DNA of 64,000 nucleotides, taken from NCBI RefSeq assembly GCF_037055325.1, contig NZ_CP146373.1:2604001-2668000 (forward strand). Direction: 5' to 3'. A program made the position numbers and the translations under genes. This DNA comes from Arachnia propionica (lineage in GTDB: Bacteria > Actinomycetota > Actinomycetes > Propionibacteriales > Propionibacteriaceae). Shown here piece by piece: positions 16,865 through 25,579 of the stretch; positions within the stretch are counted from its first letter, which is position 1, and every line of letters starts with the position of its first letter. Below the pieces are notes generated by a model. It worked only from the letters and a program-made list of their open reading frames with translations. It was not told the DNA's origin and searched no databases.

Positions 16865-18220
16865 CTACACCTGCGGCAACGACATTGGACGGTTGGTCAG
16901 GTGGTTGAGGCGCCATGTGAACGCGCTGCCGAGCACGATGGTCGGAATCACCGCGAGAGCAAACGCCCAGAAGGCGGAGCGCAGGACGAAAATACCGAGG
17001 GCGGCGAACCCTATGTTTCCAAGCCAGGTGGTCAGCGTCGACGTCCACGACATGAAACCCCCGTCTTCGAGCACTGACAGCAGTTCCCCGTTGAGCCCTT
17101 CGAAGAAGTAGGGCACGACGACGATGAAGAAGGCAGCCACCATGATCATGCCGGTCTGGATATCGAGGTTCCCGGCGGTCAAGATCCAGATCAGGGCCGG
17201 CGACAGTGCGAGGAAGACCACGACGGCCACTGCCATGGGGATGGCGGAGTAGATGGCGATGCGTCGACGAACCTCGCGCGCGACCGCCCCGCCGCTTTCG
17301 CTGACGTAGCCGTAGAACACGAAAGCAGCTCCGAAACAGGCCTGCGGTACCCGACAGAACAGGGTCCAGATGGTGGATGCCACAGTACTTGCAGCCACCC
17401 ATGTGACTCCGAGCGTGCCAGCCATGACGAACGGAATAGTGTTTCCTGCGTAGTCATTGAGATGCCGCACCCCAACCCCGGCGCCCCGGGCCGCCAAGGT
17501 GCGGATCTGCTCCCACACGTTGGCTGCAGAAGGGGGCACGAATTCCCGAACAGCCAGGTGACGCCGCAGCAGGATGCCGCCGATGATCGTCATGCCAAAC
17601 TGGGCGACGAGAGTGGCTATGGCCACTGCCACTGTGACGGCTCCGGCCAGGGTGCCAGGAATGACATACAGGAAGATGGCGTTCAGCGCGGCGTTCATAC
17701 CGAGACCCACCGCATACACTGCGAGGCTGCCAGTACGCGCCCCAACGATCTTCAATGCCTCCCGAACACCTGCCAACGCGGCGACGAGAGTGACCCCCAG
17801 CAGCCGCACGGCGGCGTACTGACGGGCAGCATCCGCGAGTGCGTGGTCAGAGACAACCAGCGGCAGCACGACCCACACAGCAGCAGCGACAACCACGGCC
17901 AGGAGTTCCATCAGCCCGACGACGACAATATAAGCGCGCAGAAGCTCCGGGAACACCCGATCGGACTGCCCAGCTCCCTCCGCACGAGCCAGCCGCGCAG
18001 TGAACACGTCGATGAAACCAACGAAGAATGCCAGGAGCAGCGACACCACAGACTCCCCAAGGCCAACCGCGGCGACCGGCACCAGCCCGAATGGGGCCAC
18101 CATCGCGGTGTCGATGACACTGAACCCGACCGAGAGCAGCCCCAGACCGAGCATCATCAGACCGAAGGAGGCGAACGAACGCGGGGTCAGCTTGGTGTGC
18201 TCTCCGGGCCCCTCGCTCAT
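16865..18220 (-). CDS. MATE-family multidrug efflux transporter
   Basis: About 451 residues from the ATG at 18220 (a TTG six codons upstream is the alternative). Twelve hydrophobic segments in two similar halves, without a signal peptide; the beginning (FGLMMLGLGLLSVGFSVIDTAMVAPFG) matches MatE repeat one, and RHLNDYAGNTIPFVMAG starts the second half. Exports cationic drugs or metabolites by Na+/H+ exchange in known members. It is the nearest intact exporter to the biosynthetic island but lies outside its IS-marked left edge. Confidence 0.82.
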   Translation of the reverse strand: MSEGPGEHTKLTPRSFASFGLMMLGLGLLSVGFSVIDTAMVAPFGLVPVAAVGLGESVVSLLLAFFVGFIDVFTARLARAEGAGQSDRVFPELLRAYIVVVGLMELLAVVVAAAVWVVLPLVVSDHALADAARQYAAVRLLGVTLVAALAGVREALKIVGARTGSLAVYAVGLGMNAALNAIFLYVIPGTLAGAVTVAVAIATLVAQFGMTIIGGILLRRHLAVREFVPPSAANVWEQIRTLAARGAGVGVRHLNDYAGNTIPFVMAGTLGVTWVAASTVASTIWTLFCRVPQACFGAAFVFYGYVSESGGAVAREVRRRIAIYSAIPMAVAVVVFLALSPALIWILTAGNLDIQTGMIMVAAFFIVVVPYFFEGLNGELLSVLEDGGFMSWTSTLTTWLGNIGFAALGIFVLRSAFWAFALAVIPTIVLGSAFTWRLNHLTNRPMSLPQV

Positions 18221-18544
18221 GCGACCAGCTTTGAGCAATCGCGGAGCGACGCACTACCGATATCGAGCATTCCTTCAACTCCTTGATTGGCGTGGAGCCT
18301 TGAATCTAGCTCTTCACACCACATTGTGGGGAACGCCTGTTGTGACAAGCCACGTGCGGGCTGCATCAACGAGGTGAGCGGACACCGCGTCATGGCCATC
18401 CGCACCCAGGACGCCCAGCACCATGCCCTGATGGAGCAGGACCTGCACAGCAGCGCAGCGGCCACGAGCCGGTGTGCAGCCCACTTGTCCCCCGCCTCAC
18501 GAAGTGATCTGCGGATCCCAGGACCTCCTGCAACACCACCGCGT
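18221..18544. other. Gene-free stretch ending in a DUF488 gene remnant
   Basis: No intact gene. About 18500-18544 reads like the 3' end of the DUF488 gene near 49.57-49.62 kb (ATCC..AGGA.CTCCTGCA.CACCACCG), with several substitutions; the rest of that gene is deleted here. It runs straight into the direct repeat at 18545. Confidence 0.5.
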
Positions 18545-18837
18545 GGAAGTCATAGTGTCATTCTTCGCCCGAGACTTCCACCGACACCGGATCCTTCAAC
18601 ACGTAGTGGAACCCACGTCCCTTCCGGTGGGCCCACGCAGGCTGTACCACCCCGACTCGTTCCAGCTTCTGGATCAACGGGACCGCTCCAGCCGCCGATA
18701 TTCCGAGGATCGATCCCAGCTCCGTCGTAGACAACCTACCCCTCGACTGCACGTAGCTACGCGCCACGGCCTGCCGATCGCGCCCCGGCATGGCGAGTTT
18801 CACCCGCTCATACAGGGAAGTCAGTCCCTCCCGTGCC
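18545..18837. repeat. Left copy of a 293-bp direct repeat
   Basis: Matches 49926-50218 in the same orientation with only four differences seen by eye. The right copy is part of an intact gene pair (DUF488 start and the C-terminal coding part of a RecG-like ATPase); this left copy is only a fragment. The two copies are 31381 bp apart and bracket the biosynthetic island. Confidence 0.93.
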
Positions 18838-18842
18838 AGCTG
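18558..18842 (-). pseudogene. Truncated 3' fragment of RecG-like ATPase gene
   Basis: Encodes the last 95 or so residues of the 433-residue ATPase at 49939-51240 (from AREGLTSLYERVKLAMPGRD through KDPVSVEVSGEE), nearly identical. Upstream coding sequence is replaced at about 18843 by IS3-type sequence, so the gene is broken and cannot be expressed as a whole. Confidence 0.85.
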
Positions 18843-18849
18843 GAACCTC

Positions 18850-19375
18850 GCCTCGACTCTCCACGCGGAGGTGCTCCCACTGCACACGTTCAACACTCAG
18901 GAATCACTCAACGAGCTGGTCCATCACACGGATCACGGGTCGAATCACCTCTCGATTGTGTAAACAGATCAGACCGTCGAGCTCAGTGCAAAACCCTCGA
19001 CGAGAACCATCAGCGGACCCGCATGCCAATGCCCTCACTGAGGCGGTAAACAGACTCTACAAAACCGAGCTGATCCACCGACATGGCCCGCAGAAGACGA
19101 CCGAGCAGATCGAGCTGGCAACACTCGAATACGTGCGGTGGTGGAACAAAACCCGCCCCCGCCAAAGGCTCGGCCACCACATCCCGACCAAGGCCGAAAC
19201 AACCTACTACCCCGGTCGCAAATCAACCCAACCAGCACTCGCTGAACAAGAAACCAAGCAGGAACGAAACCCAAGGCGATTCAGTCACACTCCTGCCCGG
19301 TCCGACCCTCCGGAACCACCATGGTCCCGGAGAGGATCGACCCGTCGGTGTCAGGACAGCACCGTTAACTAATCG
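18850..19375 (+). pseudogene. IS3-family transposase OrfB, C-terminal remnant
   Basis: Translates as ELVHHTDHGSNHLSIV then a stop (18961), continues TDQTVELSAKPST, and after a frameshift near 19015 gives NALTEAVNRLYKTELIHRHG and TLEYVRWWNKTRPRQRLGH, the typical end of IS3-family integrase-like transposases (DDE core with the final Glu region). N-terminal part absent, one stop and one frameshift: dead element. It joins abruptly to the truncated ATPase fragment, marking the left edge of the island. Confidence 0.8.
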
Positions 19376-19446
19376 GCAAGTCAGGCTCGCCCCAAAACCA
19401 CAACATCATCTTCATGATTAACCGGATACCCCTCTTTTGGAAGTTA

Positions 19447-20385
19447 TTAGGGGGCGTGCGACGCGGCGCGGAAATCACGGGGACTAAGTCCGTATCGATT
19501 CTTGAATGCGGAGGAGAAGCTGAAAGGGCTAGCATACCCCACCTGGTGGGCAATGGCGGACAAATTGGCATCACTGCGGATCAGGAGATCGGCGGCCAAC
19601 CCCAACCGCCACTGGGTCACGTAGGTCATGGGAGAGACACCAAGAGTGGCGTTGAAGCGTCTCGTTAGGGAGGCCCGGGAGACACCTGCTACAGCCGCAA
19701 GCGACTCTACCGCCCAGTCGTGTGAGGGGTCCGCATGAACCGCTTCCGTGGCTCTGCGAACCACGTCGTCCCGGGGGGCGGAGAGGAGACTGGCATGATC
19801 CTGTGCCCCGGTGTCTATCCAGGCACGCAGTGTAGTGACCAACAGGACGTCCAGAAGCCTGTCCAGGACGCTGGACTGTGCAAACCCGTCGTGGGCGGTC
19901 TCGCGGGTCAACAGACTGACCAGCTCCGGGATAGGGGAGCTCACCAGAAACCATGGCGGCAGTGACTGCAGCATCAGTCGCCCCAGCTCGGAGTGGTGCC
20001 GATAGGTGCCCACCAACAGTTGATCTTCACCCTGTGGATCATTGCCCCAGGTACGGACCCCGGCATTCAGCTCTTCCGATAGATCACGGCCATCTGGACC
20101 TGAGCAGACTTGCCCTGCCCCGATCCTGGTGAAAACACCACCGTTGTCCTGGTCCGAACTCAGGGTGTAGGTCGTAGGAGAGCGCACTACAAGGACTTCA
20201 CCGGCCTCGAACCAACGCGAGCGTGATCCGTTTGCAGTGAGCCACGCCCCGCCGCTGAGCACAGCGACGATGGACAGCGGCGCCTTATCTTCTACTGACA
20301 ACGACCAGGGACGCCCCATGACCACGTGCAGCAGGAACGCGTCGCGAGCGCGAGGCTGCGCCAAGAAGTCCTCCAGCAGGTCCAT
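19447..20385 (-). CDS. AraC-family transcriptional regulator with cupin sensor
   Basis: 312 residues from the ATG at 20385 (MDLLEDFLAQPRARDAFLLHV); the upstream extension of the frame shows no family features. N-terminal cupin_6 domain (about 20-190), C-terminal double helix-turn-helix (about 205-308) with SLAAVAGVSRASLTRRFNATLG and the second motif NLSAIAHQVGYASPFSFSSAFKNRYGLSP. Such proteins usually regulate a neighbouring oxidoreductase or efflux gene; here the neighbours are IS remnants, so the target is unclear. It is separate from, and only distantly similar to, the second AraC regulator at 46.3 kb. Confidence 0.85.
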   Translation of the reverse strand: MDLLEDFLAQPRARDAFLLHVVMGRPWSLSVEDKAPLSIVAVLSGGAWLTANGSRSRWFEAGEVLVVRSPTTYTLSSDQDNGGVFTRIGAGQVCSGPDGRDLSEELNAGVRTWGNDPQGEDQLLVGTYRHHSELGRLMLQSLPPWFLVSSPIPELVSLLTRETAHDGFAQSSVLDRLLDVLLVTTLRAWIDTGAQDHASLLSAPRDDVVRRATEAVHADPSHDWAVESLAAVAGVSRASLTRRFNATLGVSPMTYVTQWRLGLAADLLIRSDANLSAIAHQVGYASPFSFSSAFKNRYGLSPRDFRAASHAP

Positions 20386-20852
20386 GCGCCTAAGTCTAGG
20401 TATGGCATCGGGGCACGTTGGTCGAGTCGGTTCAATTAATCTGCTCGAGGTATGGATCGGGGAAATCTCCCGTGGTGAAATGGAACTATCAGGGAACCAG
20501 CCCCACAACGAGAGATTTTCCGGAGCCCCACGCCACCTAAGCCAACACTGTCCCCACGCCCCGAACCCGCTCGGCTGATCGTCGAGGGGCAACTGACCTA
20601 TCCACGCCACACTCCAATCCGCCAGGCGGAGAGGAACCACGGTTTGCGTATTCGCCTCAGATCGAGGTCCTGTCGAGATTACCGATCACCTCCCCATGGC
20701 TACACCCGCCATCCGTGTCGCAGCCACTTCGTTACCGATTGAACCGACTCACCCACCTTGTCCGGATCACCTGCGAACCCTTCCACCACCTGCGAACGTA
20801 ACCTGGTTGGCGAGCTGCTCTGTCACGCGTCAGATTTAGTGGCAGGATCGTT
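20386..20852. other. Gene-free stretch between AraC gene and IS fragment
   Basis: About 470 bp. Should contain the promoter of the minus-strand AraC gene. Open frames here are antisense extensions without motifs. No repeat recognised. Confidence 0.45.
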
Positions 20853-21100
20853 ATGCAGATTCTGGGGGAGAGACCGACAGGGGGGAAGGCCGCCAGTGAT
20901 TCTGGTGGAGAAGGAGACAAGGATCGCGTCGAGTACCCTGACCGCGAGATGACGATCACTGAGGCTGCCCGGCGAGAGAAGCTCAATGAGCAGTCGATCG
21001 GGCGACAGAAGACCGATTTCCTTGAAGCGGGAAGGACCGGGTTGACTGCCGGAAATTCTGGGCCCTCGAAGAGGGAGCAGCAGGTGGAGGCCAAGGCTTG
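20853..21100 (+). pseudogene. IS3-family OrfA-like fragment
   Basis: Contains MTITEAARREKLNEQSIGRQ, KTDFLEAGRTGLTAGNSGPS and KREQQVEAKA, the helix-turn-helix part of a common actinobacterial IS OrfA. Similarity stops at the 120-bp repeat starting at 21083, which belongs to a different element, so the gene is truncated and fused to foreign sequence. Confidence 0.6.
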
Positions 21101-21202
21101 CCATGATCATCGTCCCAAGGGCCCGTGGCCGTAACCGGCCCGTGAGGCTGCCCGGGATCTGGTGATCGGTCATGCGTTGGCCAGGTCAACGTGGGGCATC
21201 AC
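21083..21202. repeat. Left arm of a 120-bp inverted repeat
   Basis: Reverse complement of 49419-49538 with one difference seen. The right arm belongs to an IS481-like transposase remnant. Together the two arms bracket 28 kb including the whole biosynthetic cluster. Confidence 0.92.
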
Positions 21203-22310
21203 AAGGTCTGGGTGTTGACCCGGCATGATGGGCACCTAGTGGCGTTGAGGTGAGTTTACGTTTGCGGTCGATTTTGGCGAGGATTTCTTCTGAGGTTTTG
21301 GTCCAGACAAACGGGTATTTCCGGTTGTCCCACCCGTTGACGAATTCGCGGATTTTGCCGATCAACTCACGGACTGAAACAAAGGTACCGCCTCGGATGA
21401 TCTGACGCTCGAAAATGCCGAACCAAACCTCGACCAGATTCAACCATAACCCCAACATCAGAGCGAAGCGAATCCTGATACGCGAGTTCGCTGTAAACCA
21501 ATAACAGACCTCAACTCGCTTGTACGCGACGTAGTTGTCCACCACCAAGTGGAATTCCCGTCCCAGGTAAGCACGAGCCACATACTTGAGGAAACCCAGG
21601 AACTCTTGATGGCGGTACCGGTCCTCAAAGAACCCGGCCACCTTCCCGGTGACGATCTCTAGAGCAGCGAACAAGATGCTGGCGCCATGGCGAACGTAGC
21701 CGTGACTACGTCACTCGTTATGACCAGATTCCATCGCACACACCTTCTGGATGCGATCCAACTCCTGGGCCTCGGAATTCTCATCGACACACAACACGAC
21801 CACGTCAACCGGCGAATACAAATACAGACCTACAACATCGGCAACCTTAACCTCCAGTTCCGAGACGATGGAGAACTTAAACGTGTCAGCCTCCCACGGC
21901 CGAACCCCTGTACTTCTTCCAGGCCTTGGTGACCTCGGACTTGTATACCCCCAAGCGGACAGCCAACAACCAACTCGACCGGTAAGTCACCCCCACACTT
22001 CAGGAGGAGGCCTAGGCGCTGCGATGACGATCGCCGCATCATCAACCACCGTCGATCAGCCCGGACACGGGATATCAACCAGCCCCTCCAGACCGTATTC
22101 CAGATAGCGACCCCACCACAGATTCACCGTCGGCCGAGACACCCCCACCAACTCAGAGACCAACACATTCACAACTCCTCGGGAGACCAATAACACGATC
22201 CTCGCCCACTGCACTACCCCCACCGTTGCGACACTCGAACGCACCACCTTCTCAAGTATCACTTGGTCACCATCACGAAACAGCAGGACCAGCACTGGCT
22301 TGCTCGCCAT
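21203..22310 (-). pseudogene. IS630-family transposase, degenerate
   Basis: N-terminal part at 22310-22056 (MASKPVLVLLFRDGDQVILE, SRPTVNLWWGRYLEYGLEGL) and C-terminal DDE part at 21674-21203 (EFHLVVDNYVAYKRVEV, WLNLVEVWFGIFERQIIRGG, VNGWDNRKYPFVWTKTSEEIL), both of IS630 type. The middle (about 21680-22050) is broken by frame changes. A single ancestral gene of about 360 codons is implied; it is not functional. Confidence 0.85.
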
Positions 22311-22852
22311 GACCCATTACCCCACCAAACCATAAAGCTATTCAAACGCCACACCACTAGGGTGGCGGGCGAGCATGTCGCGCTTCTGTGGGGTTGAAGC
22401 ATGTCCGCACCAGGGTCACAGCCCCGGGCAGAACGAGTCACGCGAACGTGGGTTCGAGGCGCTGGCCTACGAGCGGTTGTTCCCCAGCGAGATCCCTGAC
22501 GCACTCACCTTGGCCTTTGAAGAAGAAATCCCTGCCACCTACTTGACACGGAACAACTACAGGCAACTTCGCAAGATCGCCCGGACCGGTGTCGCATGGT
22601 CTTCACAAGCGACGTTAGGCCCAAACAGGAGAGTGCCGTGGGCACCCTGCATCAGCCGACCGCAACGCCAGCAATTTCACTTCCGCGCTCAACGCATCCA
22701 GCGGCTGTCCGAGTCGACATCGCATGGAAGTGAGTCGCCAGCCCATGGAGCTGTGGACGCCCCACCGATGGAATGGAAGTGACCAAAATAGCGATCGCAG
22801 AAGCGGCACCCATGGTCTCGGTGGTCACACCGGTTTTCGAAAGAGAGAAGTA
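22311..22852. other. 540 bp without a secure gene, upstream of DUF1772 gene
   Basis: One 135-codon plus-strand frame (22375-22782) is open but shows no family, no clear ribosome site and an irregular composition; I treat it as non-coding or a remnant. The last part must hold the promoter of the DUF1772 gene. Confidence 0.4.
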
Positions 22853-23350
22853 ATGTCACTAATCAACATTGTGTCCGCATGCGGTGCGGTCGGTTCCGCC
22901 ATTGTGGGGGGTATCTACACCAACTTCTCGGCTAGGGTGATGCCTCGGTTGGGTTCGCTGCCAGACGTTGAGGCGATTGAGACCATGCAGCAATTCAACC
23001 GCGATGCCCTGCAACTGCCGTTCACGACCTTCTTCTTCGGAACAGCGGTCGCCAGCGTGTGGAGCCTGGTGCACAGCTTGTGCAAGGGGGATCGGACTGT
23101 TGGAGACCAGGTATCCGCTGTAGGAGGCGTTCTATATTTAGCGGGCTGGGTACTGACCATCGTCTACAACGTTCCGCGCAACAACCGCTTGGACGCCGTG
23201 GTGGCGGGGACTGCTGAGGCATCCCAAGTCTGGCACATGTACCTGAATGAATGGACCTCTGCAAACAGCGTGCGAGCTGTTCTTTCGCTTTTGGGTGCTG
23301 TGGGGCTGGGCGTTGGAACTGCCATGAATGTCTTCTCCAACTCGCGGTGA
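22853..23350 (+). CDS. DUF1772 (anthrone-oxygenase-like) membrane protein
   Basis: 165 residues from the ATG at 22853, preceded by a purine-rich AGAGAG. Four hydrophobic segments (about 5-25, 60-80, 85-110, 145-163), with the family features N-x-x-F-R/N pattern (IYTNFSARVMPRL), YNVPRNNRLDAV and W(T/S)xxNxxRA (WTSANSVRAV). Some members are cofactor-free oxygenases in aromatic polyketide pathways; others have unknown roles. Convergent with the thioesterase gene, so it may be a tailoring oxygenase of the cluster or simply adjacent. Confidence 0.75.
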   Translation: MSLINIVSACGAVGSAIVGGIYTNFSARVMPRLGSLPDVEAIETMQQFNRDALQLPFTTFFFGTAVASVWSLVHSLCKGDRTVGDQVSAVGGVLYLAGWVLTIVYNVPRNNRLDAVVAGTAEASQVWHMYLNEWTSANSVRAVLSLLGAVGLGVGTAMNVFSNSR

Positions 23351-23437
23351 CCGGCTAACCGGTACGGTCAGAGCTATCGGCGCGATCAGAGCAGACGAGA
23401 AGTTGTTTTCCTTTGCGGCGGCTCCGTCTTTACCTGA

Positions 23438-24184
23438 TCACTTACCCGATAAACGATGCAGGCTGAGCAGCTTTTGTAGACCTGCTCCAACCAGTTCGCC
23501 CTGTTCCTGAGGAAAGTTGTGAAACCCTTGGAAGACCCGGGTGTGGAAACCGGCACCTGCATGCATCGCCCAGTGGGGGGCACACTCCAAGGGAGCCACC
23601 AAGTCTTGGTCAGCATGCCAAGCGTGCAGAGGAACGGTCAAGCGCGTCACATCAGTTGGTCGTGGCGAGTACCCGCAGACCAAACGGATGTCCCTCCTCA
23701 GGGTGGGGATGAACAGGGCCCCGGCGTGGCTGTCCACAAGATCTTGCGCAGCAGCTCCCATAGCCACCATCACATTCAGGAACGCCGCATCGTCCAGGGA
23801 CAGCAACGGCTGGAACAGCTGTGCGGTTCCTTGCATGGGCGGACGGCTGCCCATGACGACCACGGCACAAGGCATTCGATCTCCCGCGACCTGTCGAGCA
23901 GCCGCTGCCTCCACGGCTAGCAAACCCCCCAGGCTGTGTCCTGCCAGAACGTACGGTGTCTGAGGCAGCTGCTCAGACACAACCTGTGCGACCTGGCGTA
24001 GACGACCTCCCTCTTCAGGCGGAGGAACGGGACCGGAGCTTTCGAGATCACACAGGATGCGACGCACATTCGGCACCATGATGCGCGTAGCCCGATCAAG
24101 ATGAGGCCTCCAAGGGCGGACCACGCTGGCAGAGCCACCTGCCGGAGGCAGAGCAACCAAGGTATCTACGCTCAGCTCAGTCAT
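23438..24184 (-). CDS. Type II thioesterase (alpha/beta hydrolase)
   Basis: Removes stalled or mis-primed acyl groups from carrier proteins. 248 residues from the ATG at 24184. N-terminal VALPPAGGSASVVRPW (oxyanion region), nucleophile Ser at about 84 in AGHSLGG, acid in HADQDLVAP, catalytic His in FQGFHNF. This is the TE II/GrsT/RedJ form. The last gene of the long minus-strand operon; its start lies 8 bp inside the trpC-like gene. Confidence 0.9.
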   Translation of the reverse strand: MTELSVDTLVALPPAGGSASVVRPWRPHLDRATRIMVPNVRRILCDLESSGPVPPPEEGGRLRQVAQVVSEQLPQTPYVLAGHSLGGLLAVEAAAARQVAGDRMPCAVVVMGSRPPMQGTAQLFQPLLSLDDAAFLNVMVAMGAAAQDLVDSHAGALFIPTLRRDIRLVCGYSPRPTDVTRLTVPLHAWHADQDLVAPLECAPHWAMHAGAGFHTRVFQGFHNFPQEQGELVGAGLQKLLSLHRLSGK

Positions 24185-24884
24185 GAATTCCATTCCCTGC
24201 CCTGATGCTGCCAATATCAGACCATACGTCCAGTTGAACGGCGTCCAGAAGAGCAGTGCCAACTAAGAGACCGCGGTACCCCCAGGAAAGCACCTTCCGA
24301 GCATCTTCCGGGGTGTCAATGCCGCTGGCACTAACCGGGAGCGCACAGCCAGTTTCCAACACTGCGGACAAGAGACGTCGGCTGCGATCAAGATCAGCAG
24401 CCTCCCGCTCCTGGGTACGAATGTCCTTGTTGTTGACGGCCACGATTGATTGCTGAGCCACGTGACGGACAGCAGCGATCTCCTTAGCTGAGACCACCTC
24501 GATGAACGGCGTCAACCCACACTCTAAGGCCTCCCTAGCAAGTCGCAGCAAGGCTTCCGAGGGCAGTAGTTGGGCAGTAAGGAGAACAGCGTCCCCGCCG
24601 AGTTCAACTGTTTGCTCCAGCTGGGACCTTCTGGTGATGAAATCCTTGCGCAGGATGGGCAGATCAGTGCGGGAGCGAACATCGGCCACTAACTGTGGGG
24701 TCCCCCCGAACCACTTGCCGGTGACTACGGAGATGCAGGGCGCCTGAGCTTGCTCGTAGGCATTCACGATCTCACTCAAAGACCTCCCACCGAGAAGGTC
24801 GACACCATCGGCGCTCCGCGGCTTGACCTCCATTATCAGAGGAAGGGCCGCCTCATGCAGTGCATCATGGAAACGCGTGCTCAC
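24177..24884 (-). CDS. Diverged indole-3-glycerol-phosphate synthase homologue (TrpC-like)
   Basis: Canonical TrpC closes the pyrrole ring of CdRP with loss of CO2 and water to give indole-glycerol phosphate. 235 residues, shorter than usual: only about 17 residues precede the first strand, so the N-terminal helix extension is missing. By-eye alignment to Sulfolobus TrpC: Glu51/Lys53 kept (Glu19, Lys21 in MEVKPRS), Lys110 kept (Lys80 in LRKDFI), Glu159 kept (Glu129 in FIEV), Asn180 kept (VNNKDI), but Glu210 of ESGI is Ala186 (SASGI), and SPS is SAD. GTG start overlaps the trpF-like stop (GTGA). Retained chemistry with altered substrate pocket suggests a non-standard substrate. Confidence 0.85.
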   Translation of the reverse strand: MSTRFHDALHEAALPLIMEVKPRSADGVDLLGGRSLSEIVNAYEQAQAPCISVVTGKWFGGTPQLVADVRSRTDLPILRKDFITRRSQLEQTVELGGDAVLLTAQLLPSEALLRLAREALECGLTPFIEVVSAKEIAAVRHVAQQSIVAVNNKDIRTQEREAADLDRSRRLLSAVLETGCALPVSASGIDTPEDARKVLSWGYRGLLVGTALLDAVQLDVWSDIGSIRAGNGIHD

Positions 24885-25579
24885 GAAACCGCCGCCGGGT
24901 CTGTCATGGTCCAGGCCGCCACGAGGTCACTGACTCGATCCGAGCAAATCGTACCGTCAGAGCCACGGGCACCAGAATCCACGTCAATTCCACGGAACAA
25001 CGAGAGCGCCCGCACTTGCAGTTGCTCCGGGCTGGGCTTCCCATCTAGTCCCCCAGCCAGCAAGAAGGGATGGTCCGCCTGGAAGACAGCCGCATTGATG
25101 GTGGCGGGTTTCAATGCTTCCCCGGTGCTTCCCACGCGGTCATGTTGCATCGCGTCTAGGAGGAACATGTTCGCCCCCGCTCTTCGATGGGCTGCAGCGA
25201 ACCGCAAGTCCGGTGACGTGCCGTCTGGGTTAACGTGCAGAGCCTTGATTATCACCGCGCTGTCTCCAAGCATGTCGCGCAAAGCGCTGACCACCAGGGG
25301 GCCTTGAAATGCGTGCAACTGGATCCAGTCGATGTCCGCCGTTGAAGCGACTTTGGCGATCTCTGATGGATCGGCCGAAAATGTCACGAGCACCGGAATC
25401 AGGCCTTCCGACCTGGCCTGCCTCGCAAGACCCCCCATTTCCTTGGAAGTGAGTTCATGTTCGGCACCGGCCAGGTGCCACCAGAGTCCCACATGAGTGC
25501 CACCACCTTGAGCGATCGCGACAACTTCCGAGGACGTGGTGGCACCACAGACCTTCACCACGTTCTTCCCTTCGCTCAT
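24881..25579 (-). CDS. Diverged phosphoribosylanthranilate isomerase homologue (TrpF-like)
   Basis: Canonical TrpF performs the Amadori rearrangement of phosphoribosylanthranilate. 232 residues. The catalytic pair is present: Cys11 in KVCGAT and Asp142 in FLLDAM; IQLHA and LAGGL are also kept. The Arg-containing loop after the second strand (usual PxSxRxV) is replaced by HLAGAEHEL, and the phosphate-side DVSSGVE is DVDSGAR. So chemistry looks retained while substrate contacts changed. Start ATG overlaps the acyl-CoA dehydrogenase stop (ATGA). Part of a trp subset without trpE, trpG and trpB. Confidence 0.83.
   Translation of the reverse strand: MSEGKNVVKVCGATTSSEVVAIAQGGGTHVGLWWHLAGAEHELTSKEMGGLARQARSEGLIPVLVTFSADPSEIAKVASTADIDWIQLHAFQGPLVVSALRDMLGDSAVIIKALHVNPDGTSPDLRFAAAHRRAGANMFLLDAMQHDRVGSTGEALKPATINAAVFQADHPFLLAGGLDGKPSPEQLQVRALSLFRGIDVDSGARGSDGTICSDRVSDLVAAWTMTDPAAVS

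Noticed and set aside
18287-18730. 147-codon plus-strand frame between MATE gene and repeat
   Set aside because: Overlaps the ATPase fragment on the other strand and has no family features.
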